Assembly (NCBI GenBank): GCA_965530755.1 | Contig: CBESNA010000002.1 | Coordinates: forward strand, 1 to 64,000 | Direction of reading: 5' to 3' | Source of the DNA: SZUA-35 sp965530755 | GTDB taxonomy: Bacteria; Actinomycetota; Acidimicrobiia; Acidimicrobiales; SZUA-35 | DNA: 64,000 nucleotides | In this document: positions 49,833-58,375 of the stretch, one piece after another | Layout of the letters: the number at the start of each line of letters is the position of its first letter | How positions within the stretch are numbered: the first letter of the stretch is position 1 | The notes under the pieces: model-generated | Told to the model about the DNA's origin: nothing | What the model saw: the letters and a program-made list of their open reading frames with translations, nothing else | The model's database searches: none | Program-made: the position numbers and the translations under genes

Positions 49833-51245
49833 ATGGCACAGTCGGCGGCGTTCTTCGATCTCGACCGCACTCTTTTGCGTGGCGCGAGTGGGCCCATCAT
49901 CTCCGCCGCCCTTCGCAAGGAAGGTCTCCTCGGAGGTGCCCCCGTCCGGGGCGAGCGCGCCTTGTTCGGATTGTTCGATCTCGTCGGCGAGACACTGCCG
50001 GCGATGGTGCTCACCCGGCAGGCCGCCCGCGCTGCGAAGGGATGGTCGGTCGCTGCGATGAAGCGGGCCGGCGCGCTTGCTGCCGCTGACCTCCTCGATG
50101 CCGTCGAGCCCTTCGCCCGAGAAGTCATCCAGGACCATCGGTCTGCCGGCCGTTCGCTCGTGTTGGCCACCACCACGCCGTACGACCTCGTCGAGGCATT
50201 CGCCGCACAACTCGGTTTCGACGACGTCCTCGCCACCCGATATCGGGTCGGGGCGAACGAACGCTACGACGGCACGATCGATGGCGAATTCGTGTGGAAT
50301 CGGGGCAAGGCTCGATCAGTGACGAACTGGGCCAGGGCTCATCGGATCGAACTGGTCGATTCGTATGCGTACTCTGACAGCTTCTACGACCTCCCGATGC
50401 TCGGTTCGGTGGGCCACCCGGTGGCGGTGAATCCCGATCCTCGGCTGTGGGCCTACGCCGCACTCCGGGGTTGGGAGACGGTCTGGTTCTCGGCTCCGCC
50501 AGGGGTGCCCAAGCCGTTGGGCCTCGAACCCCAACAGCTCGTGACGGCGCTGGCCCGACCCGAGTTCCTTCCGTGGATCGACATCGAGGTGAACGGTCTC
50601 GAGCATCTCCCGACCAGCGGTGGGGCGCTGCTCGCGTCGAACCACCGCAGCTACCTCGATCCGCTGGTCGTCGGATTCGCGGCGAGCAAGAGCCGCCGGC
50701 CCGTTCGGTTCCTCTCCAAGAAGGAGATCACCGACGCCCCGATCGTCGGTCAGATCACCCTGGCGCTCGGCGCGATCCGAGTCGACCGCGGAGGCGACAC
50801 GGCGTCGTCGATGGTCGAAGCGGCGCGTGCGCTCCGAGCCGGCGAGATGGTCGCTGTGTTCCCCCAAGGCACGATCCCGCGCGGTGAGGCCTTCTTCGAT
50901 CCGGAGTTGAAGGGTCGCTACGGCGCTGTTCGTTTGGCGTTGGAGACCGGCGCACCCGTCGTGCCCGTCGGCGTGTGGGGGACCGAGGCTGCCTGGCCGC
51001 GCAACCGGTCTCTGCCGTATGTGCTCAACCTGGCCGACCCGCCGAAGGTGACGGTGACGATCGGCGAGCCGTATCTCCCGTCGACCGACGACATCGACGA
51101 GGCGACTGCGGAGCTGATGGAACGGATCGTCGCGCTGCTCCCGGCTGAGGCGCGAACGCGACGAACCCCGACCGAGGACGAGCTGGCTGCCACCTATCCG
51201 CCTGGGCACGTCGCTGACCGTGCGAGCGAAGTCGACCCTCTGTAG
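49833..51245 (+). CDS. HAD phosphatase - acylglycerolphosphate acyltransferase fusion
   Basis: The 470-residue protein has an N-terminal HAD-IB domain (FFDLDRTLL with Asp nucleophile and acid-base, ATTTPYDLVEAFA, SDSFYDLPML). It is followed from about residue 240 by a PlsC-type acyltransferase (NHRSYLDP as the HX4D motif, FPQGTIPRG as the lysophosphatidate-binding motif). Such fusions are common in mycobacteria and relatives and act in phospholipid synthesis at the inner membrane face. It starts 24 nt after the terminator and is followed 11 nt later by the PfkB kinase. Confidence 0.9.
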   Translation: MAQSAAFFDLDRTLLRGASGPIISAALRKEGLLGGAPVRGERALFGLFDLVGETLPAMVLTRQAARAAKGWSVAAMKRAGALAAADLLDAVEPFAREVIQDHRSAGRSLVLATTTPYDLVEAFAAQLGFDDVLATRYRVGANERYDGTIDGEFVWNRGKARSVTNWARAHRIELVDSYAYSDSFYDLPMLGSVGHPVAVNPDPRLWAYAALRGWETVWFSAPPGVPKPLGLEPQQLVTALARPEFLPWIDIEVNGLEHLPTSGGALLASNHRSYLDPLVVGFAASKSRRPVRFLSKKEITDAPIVGQITLALGAIRVDRGGDTASSMVEAARALRAGEMVAVFPQGTIPRGEAFFDPELKGRYGAVRLALETGAPVVPVGVWGTEAAWPRNRSLPYVLNLADPPKVTVTIGEPYLPSTDDIDEATAELMERIVALLPAEARTRRTPTEDELAATYPPGHVADRASEVDPL

Positions 51246-51255
51246 GTTCGTCACC

Positions 51256-52128
51256 GTGATCATCTCGTGTGGAGAGGCGCTTGTCGACGTATTACCCGGC
51301 GACCGTGTCGTGCCTGGCGGTGGCCCGCTGAACGCCGCGATCACCGCATCTCGTCTTGGCGCGCCTGCCGCATTTCTGGGTCGGGTGTCGACCGATGCTC
51401 ACGGTGATGAGATCTGGTCGCACCTCGAGGCGAGTGGCGTCCGACTCGACGCCGCTCAGCGGGGACCTGAGCCGACCGCTCGTGCGATCGTCGAGATCGA
51501 ACCGGTGCAGCGGTTCACGTTCCTGGGCGACGGAACCGCCGATGCGTCGATGACGAGCGCCGATCTCTCCGGGCTTGGTCTCGACGTCCCCGGCCGACAC
51601 CCGCACCTGCTGCACGGTGGGGCCCTCGGCATCTTCAGGGGCACGACCGCCGATGTCTTGCTGGACGTGGCGGCATCCTTCGACGGGATCGTGAGCTTCG
51701 ATCCGAACGTCCGCTCTGAGATCATCGAGCTCGCGGGCCTCGACCGCTGGTGGCGATACGCCGACGGGTGGCTCGCTCGAGCCGACCTCGTGCGGGGAAG
51801 CGACGAGGACTTCGATTGGATGGGAGTCTCGGTCACCGACCTGTTCGATCGCGGAGTGAGGGTCGTGGTCGAGACTCGCGGGGCCGAGGGCGCCGTCGCT
51901 CACTTGGCTGATGGTCGGTCCGCGGCGGTCGGGGCGGCACCGATCGACTTCGTCGACGCGGTCGGTGCAGGCGATTCCTTCTGTGGTGCGCTGCTCACCC
52001 GATTGTGGAACGACGGTTGGCCGGCTGACCCGGATGGGTGGGAGTCGATCCTCGCCTTCGCTGTGCGGGTCGCCGGCATCACGTGTTCGCGCCCCGGGGC
52101 CGACCCGCCCTGGTCCGCCGACCTCTGA
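51256..52128 (+). CDS. PfkB family carbohydrate kinase (fructokinase-like)
   Basis: The 290-residue ribokinase-fold enzyme has the N-terminal GGGPLNAAITASRLG substrate motif and the C-terminal DAVGAGDSFCGALL motif with the catalytic Asp and anion hole. It phosphorylates a sugar or nucleoside. The short beta-lid suggests a fructokinase or 2-keto-3-deoxygluconate kinase type. GTG at 51256 begins the conserved VIISCGEALVD strand. Its stop is 4 nt from the stop of the convergent aconitase gene. Confidence 0.87.
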   Translation: MIISCGEALVDVLPGDRVVPGGGPLNAAITASRLGAPAAFLGRVSTDAHGDEIWSHLEASGVRLDAAQRGPEPTARAIVEIEPVQRFTFLGDGTADASMTSADLSGLGLDVPGRHPHLLHGGALGIFRGTTADVLLDVAASFDGIVSFDPNVRSEIIELAGLDRWWRYADGWLARADLVRGSDEDFDWMGVSVTDLFDRGVRVVVETRGAEGAVAHLADGRSAAVGAAPIDFVDAVGAGDSFCGALLTRLWNDGWPADPDGWESILAFAVRVAGITCSRPGADPPWSADL

Positions 52129-52132
52129 CGGC

Positions 52133-54412
52133 TCAGCCGGCTAGGTTGCGGCGGATCACGTTGAGAGCCGACCCGGCCTTGAACCACTCGATCTGGTCCG
52201 GCGAGAAGGTGTGGTTGGTCTGGAACGTCCAGGACTCACCATCCGACGGGTTCACCTCTACCGTGACCTGCCGGGCCGGAGCCAACTCGTCGAGTCCGAG
52301 AATCGAGAGACGGTCGTCCTCGCCGATCTTGTCGTAGTCGACCGGATCGTCGAACGTGAGCGGCAGCATGCCCTGCTTCTTCAGGTTCGTCTCGTGGATC
52401 CGAGCGAAGCTGCGTGCGATCGCCACCAGGCCGAGACGGAAGCGGGGCTCCATCGCTGCGTGCTCACGGCTCGAGCCCTCACCCATGTTCTCGTCACCGA
52501 TGACGACCCACGGTTGATCGGCTTCGTGATAGGCCTTCGCCATGTCGGGGAAGCTCTGTCGCTCGCCCGTCAACTGGTTCTTGCCCATGCCGACGATGTT
52601 CTCGTTGTACGCGCTGACGGCACCGAGGTAGAGGTTGCCGGAGATGTTCTCGAGGTGCCCGCGGTACTTGAGCCACGGACCCGCCATCGAGATGTGATCG
52701 GTCGTGAACTTGCCGTGCGCTTTCACCAGGATGGGGAGATCGCGGTACCGCTCGAGCGGCTGCGGCTCGAACGGCTTCAGCAACTGCAGGCGATCAGACG
52801 TGGGTGACACGGCCACGTTGATGTCCGAGCCGTCCTTCGGCGGAGCAATGAATGTGTCCTCGCCAGGATCGAAACCCTTGGGCGGCAACTCGATGCCGAC
52901 GGGAATCGAGAGGCTGACTTCTTCCCCCTGATCGTTGGTGAGCGTGCCGTTGATCGGGTCGAAGTCGACCCGGCCGGCCAGGGCAAGTGCCATGACGGTC
53001 TCGGGCGAGGTCACGAACGCGAGGGTCGCCGCATCGCCGTCGTTGCGCTTCGGGAAGTTGCGGTTGTACGAGGTGACGATCACGTTGGTCTCGCCCGGCT
53101 CGCGCTCGGCCGAACGATCCCACTGCCCGATGCAGGGGCCACATGCGTTGGCCAACACGGTTGCGCCGAGGGCCTCGAAGTCTGCCAGCAGGCCATCTCG
53201 CTCGATGGTGGCTCGAACTTGCTCCGACCCTGGTGTGATGAGCAACTTGGTCTTGACGGTCAGCCCCTTGGCCGCTGCCTCGCGAGCGATCGATGCTGCT
53301 CGCGTGATGTCCTCGTATGACGAGTTCGTGCAGCTCCCGATCAGTGCGGCGCTGATCTCCATCGGCCAACCCTCGCGCTGGGCCTCGGCCCCGAGGTCCT
53401 TCACCTCGCGGGCGAGATCCGGCGTGTGAGGGCCGTTGATGTGTGGCTGCAGCGTGTCGAGGTCGATCTCGATGACCTGGTCGTAGTAGTGGGACGGGTT
53501 GGCCAGCACCTCGTCGTCTGGTCGGAGATGATGCGCCACCGCGTCAGCGGCATCGGCTGTGGCTTCACGTCCGGTGCTCTTGAGATAGCGGGCGATCGCG
53601 TCGTCATAAGCGAAGATCGAGGTGGTGGCGCCGATCTCGGCGCCCATGTTGCAGATGGTGGCCTTGCCCGTTGCGCTGAGGCTGTTGGCACCCTCGCCGA
53701 TGTATTCGACGATGGCTCCGGTGCCGCCTTTCACGGTGAGGATCTCGGCCACCTTCAAGATGACGTCCTTCGGGGCGCTCCAACCGTTGAGGTGGCCGGT
53801 GAGGACCACGCCGATGAGCTTCGGGAACTTCACATTCCAGGGGAAGCCGGTCATCACGTCCACGGCATCGGCGCCGCCGACTCCGATCGCCACCATCCCG
53901 AGGCCGCCGGCGTTGGGCGTGTGGGAGTCGGTGCCGATCATCATGCCGCCGGGGAACGCGTAGTTCTCGAGCACGACCTGGTGGATGATGCCGCTGCCCG
54001 GCTTCCAGAACCCACCGCCGTACTTGGCGCTGATCGATTCGAGGAAGTCGTACACCTCCTCGTTGGCGTCGACGGCGCGCAGCAGATCCTGCTTTGCCTC
54101 GACCTTCGCCTGGATCAGATGATCGCAGTGGGTGGTGGTGGGGACTTTCACGTTGTCGAGACCGGCCGTGTCGAACTGGAGCCACGCCATCTGTGCCGTG
54201 GCGTCTTGCATCGCGACCCGGTCGGGCCGGAAGTCGACGTAGCTCTCGCCGCGAACGGTCTCGGCTGCAGGGTCGTCGAGGTGATTCGCCAGCACCTTCT
54301 CGGTGAGGGTCAGTGCCTTTCCGGTCTTGGCTCGGAATGCGGCAACTCGTTCATCGAGGGTTGCGTAGACCCCATTGATCAGTTCGATGGGCGTTTCGGG
54401 TCCGACAGCCAT
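52133..54412 (-). CDS. acn: aconitate hydratase, mitochondrial type
   Basis: Aconitase isomerises citrate to isocitrate with a [4Fe-4S] cluster. The 759-residue protein matches the mitochondrial-aconitase subgroup rather than bacterial AcnA or AcnB: MIGTDSHTPNAGGLGMVAIG, GSCTNSSYED (first cluster Cys), NACGPCIGQWDR (other two), TSYNRNFPKRNDG, and the swivel domain GDENMGEGSSREHAA. ATG at 54412 is preferred over an upstream one. It is divergent from a GntR/UTRA regulator with only 41 nt between starts, which suggests direct control. Confidence 0.94.
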   Translation of the reverse strand: MAVGPETPIELINGVYATLDERVAAFRAKTGKALTLTEKVLANHLDDPAAETVRGESYVDFRPDRVAMQDATAQMAWLQFDTAGLDNVKVPTTTHCDHLIQAKVEAKQDLLRAVDANEEVYDFLESISAKYGGGFWKPGSGIIHQVVLENYAFPGGMMIGTDSHTPNAGGLGMVAIGVGGADAVDVMTGFPWNVKFPKLIGVVLTGHLNGWSAPKDVILKVAEILTVKGGTGAIVEYIGEGANSLSATGKATICNMGAEIGATTSIFAYDDAIARYLKSTGREATADAADAVAHHLRPDDEVLANPSHYYDQVIEIDLDTLQPHINGPHTPDLAREVKDLGAEAQREGWPMEISAALIGSCTNSSYEDITRAASIAREAAAKGLTVKTKLLITPGSEQVRATIERDGLLADFEALGATVLANACGPCIGQWDRSAEREPGETNVIVTSYNRNFPKRNDGDAATLAFVTSPETVMALALAGRVDFDPINGTLTNDQGEEVSLSIPVGIELPPKGFDPGEDTFIAPPKDGSDINVAVSPTSDRLQLLKPFEPQPLERYRDLPILVKAHGKFTTDHISMAGPWLKYRGHLENISGNLYLGAVSAYNENIVGMGKNQLTGERQSFPDMAKAYHEADQPWVVIGDENMGEGSSREHAAMEPRFRLGLVAIARSFARIHETNLKKQGMLPLTFDDPVDYDKIGEDDRLSILGLDELAPARQVTVEVNPSDGESWTFQTNHTFSPDQIEWFKAGSALNVIRRNLAG

Positions 54413-54436
54413 ACTGGCTCCTGTCTCGTAGACGTG

Positions 54437-54453
54437 ATACAACCTTAATACAA
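54437..54453. promoter_or_regulatory. direct repeat in the acn-gntR divergent promoter
   Basis: Two ATACAA hexamers lie 11 bp apart, centre to centre about one helical turn, filling the AT-rich gap just before the GTG at 54454. They may bind the GntR regulator. The regulator's start lies directly after the second hexamer, so its mRNA is probably leaderless. Confidence 0.45.
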
Positions 54454-55182
54454 GTGAGGACGTTTCGCTATCACCAAATCGCAGATGATCTGCGCAAGAG
54501 GATCACCGACGGGGAGTTTCCCCCCGGCCGGCTGCTGCCCAGCGAAGCCGAGCTCGGTTCTGTCTACGAGGCAAGTCGGGTCACAATTCGCAAGGCCCTC
54601 GAGGTCCTGCGTGGTGAGAGAGTGGTGGACCCACACCAGGGCGTCGGCTGGTCGACGGCCGCCGACCGACTTCCACAGACGCTGGCGACACTCGCAACCA
54701 TCGAGGGGCAGCTCTCGTCGTCCGGCCGCACCTCAGAACGCCGCGTGCTGGATTTCCAGTTCGTCGAGGCGCCACCACACGTGGCCCCCTTGCTCGGCCG
54801 GCGCGTGCTCGAGACCCGTCGGCTCAGTGTTGCCGACGGATCACCGTTCGCCCGCGTGACCGTGTGGTGCCCAGACGAGATGGGGTCGTCGCTGTCGCTT
54901 GCCGACGTCGAACGTTCCAGCTTCTATGACCTGCTGCCGATCGACGTCGGGGGAGCGACGCAGACGATCGGGGCTCAAATCGTCGGGGACGACGATGCCG
55001 CGCTTCTCGACATCCCGGTCAACAGCGCCGTCCTTGTCGTGAAGCGGGTGACCCACGATCGCAGCGGGACGGCCGTGCTCGTGTCCGAGCACGTGTTCCC
55101 CGGCCATCTCACCGAATTCGTGGCCGAGCTCGCGTCGGCCGAGGATCATTCGTCTCCTGCCGGTCTTCGACTCGTCGATTGA
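54454..55182 (+). CDS. GntR family regulator, HutC/UTRA type
   Basis: The 242-residue regulator has a GntR winged helix (YHQIADDLRKRITDGEFPPG, RLLPSEAELGSVYEASRVTI, then RKALEVLRGERVV) and a UTRA effector domain (about 85-235: LETRRLSVADGSPFARVTV, LVVKRVTHDRSGTAVL). GTG at 54454 follows the repeat region with no room for a ribosome site. Divergence from aconitase over 41 nt points to regulation of acn by a small-molecule ligand, possibly a TCA intermediate. Confidence 0.85.
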   Translation: MRTFRYHQIADDLRKRITDGEFPPGRLLPSEAELGSVYEASRVTIRKALEVLRGERVVDPHQGVGWSTAADRLPQTLATLATIEGQLSSSGRTSERRVLDFQFVEAPPHVAPLLGRRVLETRRLSVADGSPFARVTVWCPDEMGSSLSLADVERSSFYDLLPIDVGGATQTIGAQIVGDDDAALLDIPVNSAVLVVKRVTHDRSGTAVLVSEHVFPGHLTEFVAELASAEDHSSPAGLRLVD

Positions 55183-55210
55183 TCTCGTCCGGCCCACGCA
55201 GTGGACGGAA

Positions 55211-55903
55211 TCAGCGCGGTTGGAGGTGCTTCAGGGCCTCTCGAATCGACAGGCCGGACAGCACGTCCAGCCTGGTGTCGACATAGTCCTGCACGGCATC
55301 GGGGTCGGTGCGGGCGTACTGGCGGAGTGCCCAGCCGATGGCCTTTCGATGGAAGAACTCGGTGCTCGACGCATGCAGGTCGCAATAGTCGAAGAGCTGG
55401 CGGACGTCGGTGTCGTCCTTGAACAGGAGTTGATGGATGATCGCTGTCCGGTTGAGCCAGAGGTTCTCGCTGGTTGCCCAGCGGTCGATGGTCTGACGCA
55501 GCGATCGATCGTTGCGGACGAGGTGGGCAACCGGATGGGTGGCAAGCGCGTCGACGGTGTCCCACCACGAGTTGGTGGTGACCAGGCGGCCCAGCCAATC
55601 GATGTCCTCGCTGACCAGCACGCGCTGCCAGCGCCGGAGGATGTCGACCGCGCACTGGTGGAACTCACGTTCTTGCATCGCCCAGAGGTGATCGACGGCA
55701 TCGACCAGCTCGGGACGTGAAGGGGTACGGGCCGTGGTGATCGATGCCTTGACGGCCGCCCGACGCCCGGGGGTCTTCACGCCGAGGAAGGGAAACCGAT
55801 TCCCGAGATAGGCCGACATTGCCTCCGACTGTGCCTCGTCGCTCATCGAACGAAGGCTCGATTCGAGCTCGTCCATCTCGTGGAGCAGCGCCATCGGTCG
55901 CAC
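55211..55903 (-). CDS. DNA alkylation repair enzyme, AlkD-like
   Basis: The 230-residue HEAT-like helical protein matches AlkD glycosylases, which remove N3- and N7-alkylated purines. FPFLGVKTPGRRAAVK near the N terminus, TTNSWWDTVDALATH with the catalytic Trp and Asp, and a late FFHRKAIGWALRQYART are all present. Length is normal. It is convergent with the GntR gene and divergent from the secreted 5'-nucleotidase gene. Confidence 0.88.
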   Translation of the reverse strand: MRPMALLHEMDELESSLRSMSDEAQSEAMSAYLGNRFPFLGVKTPGRRAAVKASITTARTPSRPELVDAVDHLWAMQEREFHQCAVDILRRWQRVLVSEDIDWLGRLVTTNSWWDTVDALATHPVAHLVRNDRSLRQTIDRWATSENLWLNRTAIIHQLLFKDDTDVRQLFDYCDLHASSTEFFHRKAIGWALRQYARTDPDAVQDYVDTRLDVLSGLSIREALKHLQPR

Positions 55904-56053
55904 CGTATCGACATCGCAGCGTTGTGTCCCGCGACGTCCTCGGCCCGGCCTCCAAGCGAACCTATTCAGCGTTCCCGTGGACGATCGCGCTTGTGTTTGC
56001 TAGCCATCCGGGTGGGCAGATGTGCAACGAGCACAACGGGAACGGAGACCCAA

Positions 56054-58285
56054 ATGAGATTCCAGGGAATGTCGCGTCGTCTTGTCGGCGCAGTACTCGG
56101 GGCGGCGATGATCGCGTCGCTGGCGGCAGTCTTGCCGGCGAGCGCCACTGATGACGACCGGGGCGACGGACGATCTGCGGCTGCCGTCAACGAAACCGTC
56201 GGCAAGATCGAGCGGGCGTACATCACGCTGCTCGGTCGGGATCCAGATGACGGTGGCCTGCGCTACTGGCTCGACCGCCAGGCCGACGGCCTTTCGTACG
56301 AGCGCATCATCCAGTTCTTCCTTGATTCGCCGGAGCGCAAGGACAAGTACCCGGACGGTCAGACCGACCGCGAGTATCTCGAGCAGCTCTATCGCGACGC
56401 ATTTCGTCGCTCACCTGATGCCGGCGGCGTCACCTACTGGATCGGGCGCCTCGCTGACGGACTCACACGAGACCAGGTCGCGTTGTTCTTCGCCGACTCG
56501 GCCGAACAGCGGACTGCGACCGCTCCCAACCCGGTGTTCGACCTCAACATCTTCCACATCAATGATCATCACTCGAACCTCGACGAGAGCGACATCGAGT
56601 TCACCCTCGGTGGTGTGACCACCGAGACCGAACTCGGCGGGTTCCCACGTGTCGTCACGAAGATCGACGAGCTCGAGGCCGCTCACGACGGTGAGAACAA
56701 CCTCAAGATCCATGCCGGAGACGCGATCACGGGAACGCTCTTCTACACCCTGTTCCAGGGTGAGGCAGATGCAGCACTCATGAACGAGGTCTGTTTCGAT
56801 GCCTTCGCACTCGGCAATCACGAGTTCGATGGTGGAGACTCCGGTCTGGTGACCTTCCTCGACTATCTTGCCGAGGGCGACTGCGACACCCCGGTGCTCG
56901 CTGCCAACGTCGAGCCGCAGCGAGGTACACCGCTCAATCCGGGCAACGGTCAGAACTACCTCCAGGCATTCAGCATCGAGACCTTCGGTGACGAGCAGGT
57001 CGGCATCATCGGCCTGGACATCGCCCAGAAGACTCAGGTGTCGTCGAGTCCGCTGAAGTCAACGGCGTTCCTCGACGAGGCAGTCACGGCCCAGCGCTAC
57101 ATCGACATCCTCGAGGGCATGGGCGTCGACAAGATCGTCCTGGTGACGCACTACACGTACGCCAACGATCAGCGGCTGGCCGGAATGGTGACCGGTGCCG
57201 ACCTCATCGTCGGTGGCGACTCGCACACCTTGCTTGGTGACCTCGGCGCCATCGGACTCTCGTCCGGTGGCCCGTACCCGACCAAGACCACCGATGCTTC
57301 CGGTCTTCCGGTATGCCTCGTGCAAGCGTGGCAGTACAGCTCGGTCGTCGGTGAGTTCACAGCTTCGTTCGACCGGTACGGTCACGTTGCCAGCTGTGGC
57401 GGGACCCCGCATCTGCTGCTCGGCGATGGCTTCACGAAAGAGGTCGGTGACGACAGCGTTCCGCTGACGGCCGACGAGGAAGCGACTGTTCGGGCCGCCC
57501 TCGACGGCATCCCCGGCGCCGGCGTGGTCACTCCAGACGCCGACGCTCAGCTGATTCTCGAGGACTACAAGGCCGAAGTCGACGTGTTGTCCGCCGAAAT
57601 CATCGGCACGGCCACCGAGGATCTCTGCAGCGCTCGGCTCCCCGGCGAGACCGGTCGCACCGTGATCGCAGCGTGTGCTGCGAGCGGAATGCCGAACGGC
57701 GGCGACATCCAACAACTGGTGGCCTTCGCCTTCGCTGACCGAGCGTTCGACGCAGACTTCGCTCTGCAGAACTCGGGTGGCGTGCGAATCGACATCGGTT
57801 CCGGTCCCATCACAATCGGCGACGCCTACACGTTGCTCCCGTTCGCCAACACGATGGTGAATCTGGAGATGACGGGCGCCGAGGTCAAGCAGGCGCTGGA
57901 AGATGGCGTTTCGAACATCCTCGATGCCGACGGCTCCAGCGGCGCCTATCCATACGGCGCCTATCTCCGCTGGGACATGGACTTCACGCAGCCGGCGAAC
58001 AACCGGGTGTCGAACCTCGAGATCAGGGCCAAGGCCGACGGTTCTGCTTGGGGGCCGATCGATCCGGCGGCGACCTACACGGTCGTGGTCAACAGCTTCA
58101 TGGCTGGTGGCGGTGACGGCTTCGACACGCTGGAGACAGTCTCCGACAGCGGCCGAGGCGTCGATACCTTCATTGACTACGCACAGGGCTTTGTCGACTA
58201 TGTCGTCGAGGACCTCGGCGGGACCGTCAGCCGGGTTGACCCGGCCGACTACTCGACGCAAAACTTCACCCCAGCTGCCGAGTAG
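56054..58285 (+). CDS. secreted DUF4214 - 5'-nucleotidase fusion protein
   Basis: The 743-residue protein has a Sec signal peptide (about 1-31, ending PASA). Next are one or two DUF4214 repeats (about 45-155; AYITLLGRDPDDGGLRYWLD and RDAFRRSPDAGGVTYWIGRL), then a UshA-type 5'-nucleotidase/2',3'-cyclic phosphodiesterase: metallophosphatase motifs FHINDHHSN, GDAITGT, ALGNHEFDGG, GGDSHT, and the C-terminal domain with ALQNSGGVRIDI and LLPFANTMVNLEMTG. It would scavenge nucleotides outside the cell. The DUF4214 part may attach it to matrix or surface polymers. ATG at 56054 has a GGAG site. Confidence 0.88.
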   Translation: MRFQGMSRRLVGAVLGAAMIASLAAVLPASATDDDRGDGRSAAAVNETVGKIERAYITLLGRDPDDGGLRYWLDRQADGLSYERIIQFFLDSPERKDKYPDGQTDREYLEQLYRDAFRRSPDAGGVTYWIGRLADGLTRDQVALFFADSAEQRTATAPNPVFDLNIFHINDHHSNLDESDIEFTLGGVTTETELGGFPRVVTKIDELEAAHDGENNLKIHAGDAITGTLFYTLFQGEADAALMNEVCFDAFALGNHEFDGGDSGLVTFLDYLAEGDCDTPVLAANVEPQRGTPLNPGNGQNYLQAFSIETFGDEQVGIIGLDIAQKTQVSSSPLKSTAFLDEAVTAQRYIDILEGMGVDKIVLVTHYTYANDQRLAGMVTGADLIVGGDSHTLLGDLGAIGLSSGGPYPTKTTDASGLPVCLVQAWQYSSVVGEFTASFDRYGHVASCGGTPHLLLGDGFTKEVGDDSVPLTADEEATVRAALDGIPGAGVVTPDADAQLILEDYKAEVDVLSAEIIGTATEDLCSARLPGETGRTVIAACAASGMPNGGDIQQLVAFAFADRAFDADFALQNSGGVRIDIGSGPITIGDAYTLLPFANTMVNLEMTGAEVKQALEDGVSNILDADGSSGAYPYGAYLRWDMDFTQPANNRVSNLEIRAKADGSAWGPIDPAATYTVVVNSFMAGGGDGFDTLETVSDSGRGVDTFIDYAQGFVDYVVEDLGGTVSRVDPADYSTQNFTPAAE

Positions 58286-58308
58286 GCGACCGGTCAGCGC
58301 CGACACAC

Positions 58309-58346
58309 GAGAAAGCCCCCGGGGGAGGGATCCCGGGGGCCTTCTC
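58309..58346. terminator. bidirectional terminator between convergent genes
   Basis: GAGAA-GCCCCCGGG pairs with CCCGGGGGC-TTCTC around GGGAGGGAT, with a single bulge on each side. It lies between the 5'-nucleotidase and fasciclin genes and can serve both. Confidence 0.8.
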
Positions 58347-58375
58347 GCGTAGCGTATTGCGGCTTGCCGTCTGTG

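Noticed and set aside
52211..54448. Long plus-strand frames antisense to aconitase, and similar long antisense frames opposite citrate synthase, the cotransporter and the LarA-like gene
   Set aside because: High-GC codon bias opens antisense frames; residues are His/Arg/Val-rich without domains, while the opposite strand has full conserved motifs.
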